15,341 nt of DNA from the NCBI RefSeq assembly GCF_000003605.2, contig NW_003132868.1:113366-128706 (forward strand), written 5' to 3'. This stretch comes from Saccoglossus kowalevskii (Eukaryota; Hemichordata; Enteropneusta; Harrimaniidae). The notes below the pieces were generated by a model that saw only the letters and a program-made list of their open reading frames with translations, was not told the DNA's origin and ran no database searches. Position numbers and translations under genes: made by a program. Below, in pieces: positions 1 through 8,208 of this stretch (position 1 is its first letter; each line of letters starts with the position of its first letter).

Positions 1-654
1 AAACATAAAAACCATAATTGTAATTCAACAGGTTTATGTAACGTGTTAGTCCGCTTGCCAGCCGCTAGTTAAAAAACGCGATCTCCAGTGATGTCAGCTT
101 CGACAACTTCGGACAAGTAAGATGGGCGCTGGCCGACATTACATTTGCAAGTATTGTATTTGCTTGACAAATTGTACACTACGGTCATTCTATAACAATC
201 GATCAGTCGTTTTTTTCACAGTCTTACTATTCCTGCAGATATTCTTCAATTGTTATAGGTGCCACGGATTTTAACATAACTACATGTACATCTTGATCCG
301 TGTTAAACCCAAACCATGCGTGCATGACAACCGTCACCCGACACACGGTTACTCAACGAATACCGTACTCTACAGTAGACATTTTTCGCTCTCCATCAAA
401 AATAGAATGGTTTTATTTCATATTAGTTGTGTCTGTGTCAGTGTCGTATTTGATTTCACATGTTTGGTTCGATCTTGTTTATGGTGGACATTATTACTAA
501 GCGTATGTATTATTACCAATTTTACATGGCCGTGTGATCCACCGTATTTTTTTCAACGGTCGTTCTATAAATTTCTGATTGTATTTATTCTTATTTTAAT
601 ATCATAAAAACAAAAATGATACACTTGTACATGAAACAGTAGGTAATGAACTGT

Positions 655-818
655 AAATGCGGGCGGTTGCGCTGTCAGGCGAGCGAGCGAGCGATTGCGC
701 GAGCGGATACTTCCGGATTTGCGCGGTCGAAAAAAAAGCGGAAATTGCGCGGTCGAATTGAACAAAGCGAGCGAAAAAAAAGCGATCGAAATCCGGAAGC
801 GGGCGGGAGGTTCGGCGA
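655..818. repeat. CpG-dense islet with internal direct and inverted repeats
   Basis: A GC-rich, CpG-dense island in an AT-rich surround, made of GCGAGCGAGCGAGCG runs, two copies of TTGCGCGGTCGAA 26 bp apart (719-731, 745-757), two A8-GCG runs, and an 11-bp perfect inverted pair CTTCCGGATTT (710-720) / AAATCCGGAAG (789-799). It may be the body of a short mobile element or an unmethylated regulatory islet. Confidence 0.6.
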
Positions 819-1081
819 AATGAGTACTGTATTTTGGTTCTAAAATAGGCGTTACGAAATGTTGAAAAATTACAGTCAATCAAACAAAATTTCCACATGA
901 TACAAAAAATACTCAGTATTTTTAATGTAATATGCATTTATTTTTTTAATTTTCTTGGTAACGTAAAGTATATTCTAACAGAAGTTTCAAATAAAAACAC
1001 GAATGCACTGCTTAGTAGCAAATGATCACAGAACGGTAGCTCGATCCGGCCATGCTGCGGGTCACAAGTGAATAACTTGTT

Positions 1082-1208
1082 TTCGAAGTGTTGATATTGG
1101 TGATTATTATTTAGTAGTGATTCGAAATGATTCGAAGTGTTGATATTGGTGATTATTATTTAGTAGTGATTCGAAGTGTTGATATTGGTGATTATTATTT
1201 AGTAGTGA
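1082..1208 (+). repeat. 39-bp tandem repeat, three identical copies
   Basis: Copies at 1082-1120, 1131-1169 and 1170-1208 are identical. The first two are separated by a 10-bp insert, TTCGAAATGA, which itself resembles the repeat start. Full identity means recent amplification. Confidence 0.9.
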
Positions 1209-1319
1209 TTACAATAACGCACGAAAAATAAATTCGTTGAATTGTTATAAAATGCAAGTAAAATTCAACTTAGTTTCCCTGTAAGCGAATGATTTCAGTC
1301 ACATGTAAACAGCCGATAC

Positions 1320-1420
1320 GATATCCGCCATGTTTTTGAATGCTCATGTGACGTATTATTGATCGGATAGGTCAAGTCGCTAATTAACCAATCAAAATGC
1401 TGGATGGTGCCCACGTGTCT
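1320..1420. promoter_or_regulatory. Cluster of promoter-type motifs
   Basis: CCGCCAT (1325-1331, YY1-like), TGACGTA (1349-1355, CRE-like), AACCAATCA (1387-1395, CCAAT box) and CACGTG (1412-1417, E-box) fall within 100 bases. No TATA box or downstream first exon is convincing. It could be an intronic enhancer, an alternative promoter or chance. Confidence 0.3.
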
Positions 1421-1838
1421 AAATTACATAGCTCATTTAATTATGTTAATGACAGTTCAGCGACCTCATGGTGAACGCAACACGGAAGAGATTTACCGAT
1501 AATGTAGTGCGATCTTTTGCCTTTGATTTCCATGGGAAAACGGCATGATTTTTTTTTAAACCAAGAAATTATTTGTTTTCGAAAGATAAATTATTCTTCA
1601 ATGCTTAGTTTAACACTTTTACGGTGATAAAAGTTCATTGTCTAAAACTTGTGAAACACAGACGTATTCAGAAAGAGTATTGACAGAGGTCGCCGCCAGA
1701 ACAAAAGCAGTTTCATTGCCTGTCTGACATCTTATCACCGCTGAACAATAAATAGGTGTGAATATTTTTAGGCATGTTGTCGAAACAAATGAATAGGATT
1801 AGGAACAATGCCGTTTTAGAACAGCTGGTTGAAACAAT

Positions 1839-1980
1839 GAAGTCAGTCACGGTCTTGTTGAATTGGGAGTGCAGTTAGTAATAGGTACTTTTAAAGTTTT
1901 CAATTTTTGTTAAGAACTCTTTAACCCCAAAGCCGGAATTGGGGTTGCGGTTACTATTACGTATGCGGTTTATATTAGGA
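1839..1980 (-). repeat. Dispersed repeat, copy 1 (inverted relative to copy 2)
   Basis: The reverse complement aligns along its length with 6302-6447, with long identical blocks such as CAATTCAACAAGACCGTGACTGA and ACGTAATAGTAAC. It contains a perfect 8-bp stem (1923-1930 with 1939-1946) around an 8-base loop. Similarity stops sharply outside these bounds, and no terminal inverted repeats are visible. Confidence 0.85.
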
Positions 1981-3083
1981 CTTTAACGGTGGGGATACTA
2001 AATAAATTGTTCTACACTACTACTTCATGGATACCTTACATTTCGGATTATTGCGCGTTTCCCTAAGTGGAAAATAGGTTATTGCTTTGATACTTGGCAT
2101 GTAGGTGCCTTCAATTTACTATTTTTGGCAAATATTTTTAAAGTCTTCTTGTAGACTGCCAATATTTTTGGAACAACTTTGCTACCATAATGTTCTTGTA
2201 GGATAGCAGAGCTATTTCGACTGTCAGGTCTTGTTTTAAAAAAAACAACAACATTGTTTCCCCACACTGAAGGTGACCTTTTAATAATCTACGAAAAGCA
2301 TGCCCAACATTAAACTCACAAATATTTGTGATTGATGGGAACTCGGCAACATTGATGAAGTCAAGCCCAATTGTTGATTGTAAAAATGACATTCTACTTT
2401 TTACAACTATTAAAAATCAAAAACTATCACTTGTGGTGAGAATGGTTTTATTGGTGGATCAAAGTTCAGGAGTAGTTACTGGTGGGCATGCAGTCTTTTA
2501 ATAATTTTGACTGACTTGACGTGACTTAACTTTGACGTGTCTATAAATGCTCTGCTTCAATGTTTTATAATAAATTCAAGTGGACACCACGTGGTAGAAA
2601 ATGAAATACTGTTTGAGAAAACAAGTCGTGGCTTTCTCACAAGATCTCGGCTGCCATTTGCAAATAAGGCAACTTATAAACATTCAATGCAGTCACTTAT
2701 CTAACATTCCACCATGAACTTTAACAGGAGTGCATTCGCGCCACTCCCTCGGGGTGCCCAAGTGGTGTGGCAGTAGTGACCTTTGCAACGTAAGGGTTCC
2801 CAGAGGAAAAATAATCCTTGGAAGTAGTGTCACGTGATCGCATTGGTCCACTGCTATGCGATCGAAACTTGCGTAAAATGTATAAAATTTATTTTAAAAT
2901 CACGCCCAGTTGCATTTTATGTTTGAAAAAATCACTTAAACATGTTTTACCTATCAATTTCGTCATTCGCTATCTTTTTATCAAAAACTGGGCAGGTGCC
3001 AGGCGCCCCCATTGTCACCACAAGGCGACAACACGAACACACTCCAGGTGTATTTTATACTTCTATTTTCTGTATTTATTCAG

Positions 3084-3222
3084 ATGGCAAAGCAAACCCA
3101 AGATGACTATTCATGGTGATTTATACTATGAAGGTAAAGAGTTTGAAACTAGGTTAAAGGAAAAGAAACCAGGGGAGTTATCTGATGACCTTCGAACAGC
3201 ACTTGGAATGCCAGTTGGTCCA
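3084..3222 (+). CDS. SF3B2: SF3B2 exon a: DUF382 end and start of PSP region
   Basis: The acceptor is a pyrimidine-rich tract ending TATTTATTCAG at 3083 and the donor is GTAAGT at 3223. The first base completes a codon split 2+1, probably lysine. The remaining 46 codons read WQSKPKMTIHG... to ...ALGMPVGP. The reading frame stays open upstream into the intron, but that extension (from 2818) is not SF3B2-like and has no splice support. The exon normally preceding it, ending in LHDAFFK in human, is not in the window. Confidence 0.95.
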
Positions 3223-6200
3223 GTAAGTGTCTTACTTTTAAGCTGGGTATAATTGAATACTATGACTTGTGTGCACTACACCATGAAGCTGTGTTTTAGT
3301 ATATTGTTTTTGGTATACTCAAGCAAAAATTTAATTTGCAAATTAACATAGTCATCTAATGATAAATGCTGTATTTTAATCATGGAAATAATTGTCATTT
3401 ATGTAATAAATGATCGCATCAATTAATGCATTTCATGTTCATCTTTCAGAATGCTCATAAATTCCCACCTCCGTGGTTGATAGCAATGCAACGTTATGGT
3501 CCACCACCCTCCTATCCTAATCTGAAAGTTCCTGGTCTCAATGCACCTATACCAGAAGTAAGCTTTGCTCACCATTATATGTTGAACTTGTATTTAAATG
3601 CAGACATTAGAAAGAACAGGGACAGCCAATGTCTCATCTATCTTTGTATTTAAATGCAGACATTAGAAAGAACAGGGACAGCCAATGTCTCATCTATCTT
3701 TGTATTTAAACGTGATTTGTCCAACCATAACAATTTTTGTCAACATGGTAAGTTGATGATGAATGTTTGAAAAAAAAAATTAATAATAAAAGTAAATCGT
3801 GCTGAATCCAAAGTTTGAAGCAAAGCAATTGTGTAATGCTCAATGATGTGCATTTCATTCACAATACTAGACCAGGTCAAATTTAGAGAAATGTTTTCAG
3901 AGACTGTGAAGTTATGCCATTGTAAATAACCTACTGTGATAAATATTACACACAGCAATCAGGGTTGTGTTGCATGGAATACTCAAACATAAGATACAAC
4001 AGCAAAGATACCAGTGTTTGCCATATACATGTACCTGCTCATCTACAAGTTATTTAAAAAATTATTTTCTAATGAGTATTTCTAGTATGTATATTGTTTA
4101 AAGATTAACATAATTATACAGCTGTCTTTCTATTCTGTTTAGTAAATGATTACTTGCTTCGTTTTTTTCCTTCAGACATGTTCTTTTGGTTATCATGCTG
4201 GTGGCTGGGGTAAACCACCTGTTGATGAATCTGGTAAACCACTTTATGGTGATGTCTTTGGTACAAATGCTTCCGATTTTCAGGTAATTCTCTAACTACA
4301 GAATATCTTTAATAGTATTTCCAAATTGATCAGTATTATTGTAAGATGATCTAATTTCATGATGATTATAAAACAATGACCTGAATGTTTCTGTGACTGT
4401 GTTTTCTGACATAGATAAAATATGTTATAGGTCTGAGCAACAATAAAAAATGTGTCTGTCTGTTGATTCTCATTGTTAACACTGGGGGCGCTGTCTCAAA
4501 CTATGTACCGGGCATGTGTAACATGTTAAACTTCCTAACTATATTTAGTCCCCTTTCGGACGTAGTCCGAAAACGGGGACTTATGTTTTGCCCTGTGTGC
4601 GTCCGTGCGTGCTTCCATGATCACCTGTATCTCGAACATGCATGGACCGATTAAGTTCAAACTTCAATCATACATCACACATTATATGGGACATATGCAC
4701 ATGCATTTGTTTCATGATCTCATTAACGATAGCCAAATGGCGGCCGCTTTAAGGCCGAAAATGCATTGAAATCACACATTTTCACCATTCCGAACGCGGA
4801 TCTCAGTTATGCATGGACAGATTTTGTTCAAATTTGGTACATACATTAAACATAATAGGACCTTGATGCACGTCTTTTTTTTTTTCGGATCAAGTTCGAA
4901 ATGGCCGACTGGCGGCCATTTTGTTAAAGAATTCAGTTCTGGATCCGTATCCAAGACATGTCTGGATTGATCAAGTTCAAACTTCACACACACATGGTAC
5001 ATCATGTCACAAATAGATATGTGCATTTGTTTCATGATCCGCTTAACAATAGCTGAATGATGGCCATTTTAAGGCCGAAAATGCATCAAAATCACGTATT
5101 TTCACAATTCCGGAACCAGATCTCAGTCATGCATGGATGGATTTTGTTCAGATTTAGTACAATGTGTTGTACATATGCAGGTGCATTTCGGTCATGATCT
5201 GCTTTGAATGTATATGTCATTGACAATGACTTGTTTTTATTGAGAACTCCCTAGTAATAAGATATCCTAATATATCCTCCTCGTACACTTTTGTTAAACT
5301 TTAGTTTCAGCAGTGGGCTGAATGGAATCTACCTGTGTTAATGACTATAAATATTTACATTTTTCAGACACCTAGTGAAGAGGAAGACATTGACAAGACA
5401 CCTTGGGGTGAGTTAGAAAGTGAATCAGAAGAAGAATCAGAAGAGGAAGAATCATCAGAAGAGGAGGATGAAGTACCTGATGATACAGGTTTAATAACAC
5501 CAGCTGAGGGGTAAGACAAAATACCATATGTGGTATTATTAACTAGTCAATAATTACCATGTTGTGTTTTATACAGCCAAACAGCCACCTGTAAAGAGTG
5601 ACCACCTTTGTGCAGTCCTTTTGCTGTTTACACATCAAAGACACTGGATATAAAGAACATCTGTCTAACGTGACCACCGACCACTCTATTGTAAACCTGT
5701 TCACACTTGAACCTTTGTTTAACTACCACCCAGATTTCCATCAGGTGGTTGCAGCAATAGCCAATAGCTACTGGTGAATCGCTAATAGGAAAGTGGCCAT
5801 ATGTTATGTTCAGATTACCAAGTACGTAGTCTTTCAGGATAAAAGAAGAGGAGGTCCATCGCAACTTTGGGTTGTGAAGTTGCGAATAAGACACGATAAT
5901 TATATCGTCTGAATCATTGGCATATTAACAGCAAAGTTTCAAATGAATTATAAAACTAGCTTGTTTTCGATCGACACTATAATATTGATACCCATTGTCA
6001 TTGGGCACTTCATTGGACGGTCTAACACTTCTAAGGCAAATTCTCGTCATCCTGTAAACAAAGAAAAAAAGATTTTTTATTTACCTTACAAACAAAATAT
6101 CCAAACTAAACAATAAAGCATTTGTTTGTTCTGTTTTTAATGTGGGATTGCAAAATGCGATCAATTTTGGCCGTTGATCGTTATTATTAAATTATACTAA

Positions 6201-7897
6201 TCTGGTTGTACATGGGCAAAACATCTTTTTATTGAAAGGCAATTCTCAATTAACCATATTTCTGATTTGACCCTCTTTCTAAATAAAAGGTACCATAAAA
6301 TTCCTAATATAAACTACATATTACGTAATAGTAACTGCACCCCTGATTTCGGCTTCAGGGTTTAAGGAATTCTTGACAAAAATTGAAAACATGAAAATTA
6401 CCTATTACTAACTGGTCCGCCAATTCAACAAGACCGTGACTGACTTCTACTGACTGTCCTTTATGGACATTTTTGACCACTACTACTACTGGGCAAATTA
6501 AGATGATTCCTGCACAGTACTTATGATCAAACTACACTTTCAATGCTATGGGGAAAACACAACCAAAAACCACTTTCAATGGTTTGGGGAAAATCTTACC
6601 AACTATCACTTTCAAAGCTATGGGGAGAATTCTACTAACTATAACTTTCATTATTTGTTTAAAATGAAAATTTCTGCCTGTGAGATTTTGTTGTTAATGT
6701 TTACATGCAGTGAACATGTGTGCCTTTTCTGGCAGGGCAATACAAACATTGCATTTGTATTCACCTGTGATTTGCTTTGTTTCCTTGCAGTGGTTTGATC
6801 ACACCTAGTGGAATAACATCAGTGCCAGCTGGTATGGAAACACCAGAAATGATAGAACTCAGGAAAAAGAAGATAGAAGATGCCATGGAGCAAGGTGGAG
6901 AGACACCACAGTTATACACCATACTGCCAGAGAAGAAAGCAGGTCCAGTTGGTGCCACCATGATGGGATCTACATACACTTACGATGTCCCACCTCCTGT
7001 AAGTAGCAATGTAATGTCTAGATCATTATTATCACATACACTAATAATGTCCCACCTCCTGTAAGTAGCCATGTGATGTCTAAATCATTATCATCATATA
7101 CACTAATAATGTCTCACCTTCTGTAAGTAGCCATGTAATGTCTAGATCATTGCGTATTTGATAATACTTCTCTCTTTAAGTAAATCATGTTTTTCGTTGT
7201 TCATCAGACTAAAAAACCATTAATGCCAGGATCCGGTGGAGATTTAGGTGTTGCTGTTGCTCTTGATCCCAGTGAGCTGGATATGGACACAGCTGCAATT
7301 GAAGCCAAGTAAGCAAGTTCATTCTTGTCTTTCTGTGTTTCTATAATTATGACTCTGCTGTATCATATAAATATTATTATCACAATTTCCTCACGTTTGG
7401 AGATCAAGTCTCTTCAACCATTTTGGATTTTCCAGATCAGAGTTACAAATCTGTTTTTCTATTGCCGATGAGTAACTCCAAATTTGATATGTTTTTCTTT
7501 TATATAGATACGAGGAAAAAGTTCGAGAACAACAGAATCAGTTAGAAAAAGAGGACCTCAGTGATATGGTAGCAGAGCATGCAGCTAAACAAAAAGTAAA
7601 TAATTGTATTTCGTTCATTAGTTTCCATAATTTTTGGATGGATATTCATTCTCTATGTTGATTAGATATGCACAGATTTTGCATAGCCAGTTGTACAGTT
7701 TAGTAGTCTATTTATGCCCCCTCTAGTGGTAAGATTTTAAATACCTCAGAACTTAAAATTATATTCAAGCATATTTTTTTTATAAATTCTACATTTCACA
7801 TATTCTCTTTTACATATTATTTTTTTAGAAAAAGAGGAAACAACAGCAAAATCAAGAAAACAAGCCAAGCAAGAAATACAAAGAATTCAAGTTTTAG
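3084..7897 (+). CDS. SF3B2: Splicing factor 3B subunit 2 (SF3b145/SAP145), C-terminal eight coding exons
   Basis: SF3B2 is a subunit of the SF3b complex of the U2 snRNP. It acts in the nucleus, helping anchor U2 to the intron branch-point region, and partners SF3B4. Eight exons join in frame: 3084-3222, 3450-3557, 4176-4283, 5368-5510, 6791-6998, 7208-7308, 7508-7595 and 7829-7897. Each intron starts GT and ends AG. They give 320 residues plus one split lysine codon and a TAG stop at 7895-7897. The family signature runs throughout: WQSKPKMTIHGDLYYEGKEF, the PSP proline-rich block (NAHKFPPPWLIAMQRYGPPP), CSFGYHAGGWGKPP, an acidic Ser/Glu tract, TP-rich segments, and the ending SKKYKEFKF. The exon order and C-terminus match the human protein as I remember it, with no frameshift or missing block. 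The first exon enters in mid-codon, so the N-terminal two thirds lie upstream of the window. Identity is near certain. Confidence 0.97.
3450..3557 (+). CDS. SF3B2: SF3B2 exon b: PSP proline-rich domain
   Basis: 36 codons in phase 0, acceptor TCTTTCAG and donor GTAAGC. It encodes NAHKFPPPWLIAMQRYGPPP followed by SYPNLKVPGLNAPIPE, the core of the PSP domain (proline-rich in spliceosome-associated proteins). This is the most conserved stretch of the family. Confidence 0.96.
3588..3710 (+). repeat. Perfect 56-bp tandem duplication in an SF3B2 intron
   Basis: Copies at 3588-3643 and 3644-3699 are identical, followed by an 11-base partial third copy. Each carries TTTGTATTTAAATGCAG, which resembles a 3' splice site. 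Full identity implies a very recent event or an assembly artefact. Confidence 0.93.
4176..4283 (+). CDS. SF3B2: SF3B2 exon c: CSFGYHAGGWGKPP segment
   Basis: 36 codons in phase 0. The acceptor has a strong T/C tract (TTTTTTTCCTTCAG) and the donor is GTAATT, weaker than the others in the gene. It encodes TCSFGYHAGGWGKPPVDESG and then KPLYGDVFGTNASDFQ, nearly unchanged from vertebrates. Confidence 0.96.
4547..5225 (+). mobile_element. Composite dispersed element with terminal hairpin and four related subunits
   Basis: It starts with a hairpin (AGTCCCCTTTCGGAC, loop GTA, GTCCGAAAACGGGGACT; 4547-4581) and a GTGTGCGTCCGTGCGTGC stretch. Four related subunits follow, beginning near 4629, 4799, 4945 and 5119, each with a version of 'GATCTC..CATGCATGGA..GATT..GTTCAAA'. 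The first pair and second pair form a higher-order unit of 320 bp (GATTAAGTTCAAACTTC at 4649, GATCAAGTTCAAACTTC at 4969). No coding capacity is seen. It resembles non-autonomous repeats common in marine invertebrate genomes; the class is unknown. Confidence 0.6.
5368..5510 (+). CDS. SF3B2: SF3B2 exon d: acidic Ser/Glu tract
   Basis: 47 codons plus two bases; the split glycine codon (GG|T) is completed by the next exon. Acceptor ATTTTTCAG, donor GTAAGA. It reads TPSEEEDIDKTPWGELESES and continues into a run of E and S that looks like a casein kinase 2 substrate, then DDTGLITPAE. The acidic run is the length-variable part of the family. Confidence 0.95.
5570..5960 (-). repeat. Degenerate dispersed repeat with 'GGTGGTCAC...ACAGGTGGC' motifs
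   Basis: On the minus strand the stretch contains GGTGGTCACGTTAGACAG and GGTGGTCACTCTTTACAGG followed by TGGCTGTTTGGCTGTA, the look of a common marine invertebrate repeat built on GGTGGTC-N-TAATACAGG units. Open frame 5628-5894 on the same strand is within it and shows no protein family. Confidence 0.35.
6302..6447 (+). repeat. Dispersed repeat, copy 2
   Basis: Partner of 1839-1980 in opposite orientation, inside SF3B2 intron d-e. The stem at 6339-6346 / 6355-6362 is kept with two compensatory pair changes and one mismatch. The family is not one I can name. Confidence 0.85.
6535..6657 (+). repeat. 36-bp tandem repeat that reads as a 12-residue repeat
   Basis: About 3.4 copies start at 6535, 6571, 6607 and 6643. 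In the open + frame they read HFQCYGENTTKN, HFQWFGENLTNY, HFQSYGENSTNY and NFHYLF. The first three keep an N-x-T sequon. It sits within an SF3B2 intron with no splice support and may be only a minisatellite. Confidence 0.8.
6791..6998 (+). CDS. SF3B2: SF3B2 exon e: TP-rich segment and charged helix
   Basis: One base completes the glycine codon, then 69 codons from GLITPSGITSVPAGMETPEM through IELRKKKIEDAMEQGGETPQ to YDVPPP. Acceptor TTCCTTGCAG. The donor GTAAGT at 6999 is the first of three near-identical donors spaced 62 bp apart. Only the first keeps the frame into the next exon: the second gives an early stop in exon f, and the third passes an in-frame TAA at 7062-7064. Confidence 0.95.
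6985..7151 (+). repeat. 62-bp tandem repeat spanning the exon e 5' splice site (2.7 copies)
   Basis: Copies begin at 6985, 7047 and 7109. Each contains the last 14 bases of exon e or their copy, and a GTAAGT donor (6999, 7061, 7123). Copies 1 and 2 differ at about five of 62 positions. Duplicates lie in the intron. Confidence 0.92.
7208..7308 (+). CDS. SF3B2: SF3B2 exon f: variable linker
   Basis: 33 codons plus AA of a split lysine codon. It reads TKKPLMPGSGGDLGVAVALD and ends at IEA(K). Acceptor TTCATCAG, donor GTAAGC. This linker is the least conserved part of the C-terminus. The downstream KYEEKVREQQ match confirms the junction. Confidence 0.93.
7508..7595 (+). CDS. SF3B2: SF3B2 exon g: KYEEKVREQQ helix
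   Basis: One base completes the lysine codon, followed by YEEKVREQQNQLEKEDLSDM and VAEHAAKQK. Acceptor TTTATATAG; the donor GTAAAT lacks the usual G at +5. The predicted charged helix matches the conserved family C-terminal helix. Confidence 0.95.
7829..7897 (+). CDS. SF3B2: SF3B2 last coding exon: basic C-terminus
   Basis: 22 codons plus TAG. It encodes KKRKQQQNQENKPSKKYKEF-KF. The KKRK cluster is a plausible nuclear localisation signal, and the KKYKEFKF ending is a family hallmark. The acceptor is a long T run ending TTTTTTAG at 7828. Confidence 0.96.
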   Translation, partial: KKRKQQQNQENKPSKKYKEFKF

Positions 7898-8202
7898 ATT
7901 TGTCGTTCATACTCTTGGTTATTCTTTGCTACCAGTATCATAGCTGCAGATCATCTTAAGGGGTGATCAGGAGATCCAATTGTCTATCGCATTTTTAATC
8001 AAACTAAGATTTCTTTTCTGTTTTTTATGGAAAATGTATCTTATGACAAAATGAACTGCAGAGAAGTTAAAAAGTGGATTTTCTTGAGATTTGGTGGATT
8101 CTTATGCTTCTATTTTTTAAAGAATTTGTGTTTTCAGTACGTGTCAGAGTATCTTGTAAAAACTGCTTATTTTAAAAGCTGTATAACTTTGATGACTTAG
8201 TC

Positions 8203-8208
8203 AATAAA
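8203..8208 (+). promoter_or_regulatory. Proximal poly(A) signal AATAAA
   Basis: AATAAA about 305 bases after the SF3B2 stop. The downstream GT-rich element is weak (CAAGTCTGTCATTTG), so this may be a minor site. Confidence 0.45.

Larger units (their letters stand above)
1..3083 (+). other. SF3B2: Presumed SF3B2 intron (>3 kb), no supportable exon
   Basis: No segment matches the SF3B2 residues that should precede exon a, so this stretch is most simply intron. It holds a CpG-dense islet (about 650-820), a 39-bp triplicate (1082-1208), a promoter-like cluster (1320-1420) and one inverted-repeat arm (1839-1980). Open frames at 284-607 and 2079-2392 have no recognisable content. Confidence 0.55.

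Noticed and set aside
284-607. 107-codon + strand open frame
   Set aside because: AT-rich, rich in Cys, Phe and Leu without domain pattern. It overlaps other open frames and lies within the presumed intron.
2079-2392. Two overlapping minus-strand open frames (62 and 84 codons), possibly a frameshifted coding relic
   Set aside because: No recognisable motif in either frame, no splice context, and joining them would require an assumed frameshift.
2818-3083. Upstream extension of the SF3B2 exon a reading frame from an ATG at 2818
   Set aside because: The residues do not resemble SF3B2, and a strong acceptor at 3083 marks the true exon start.
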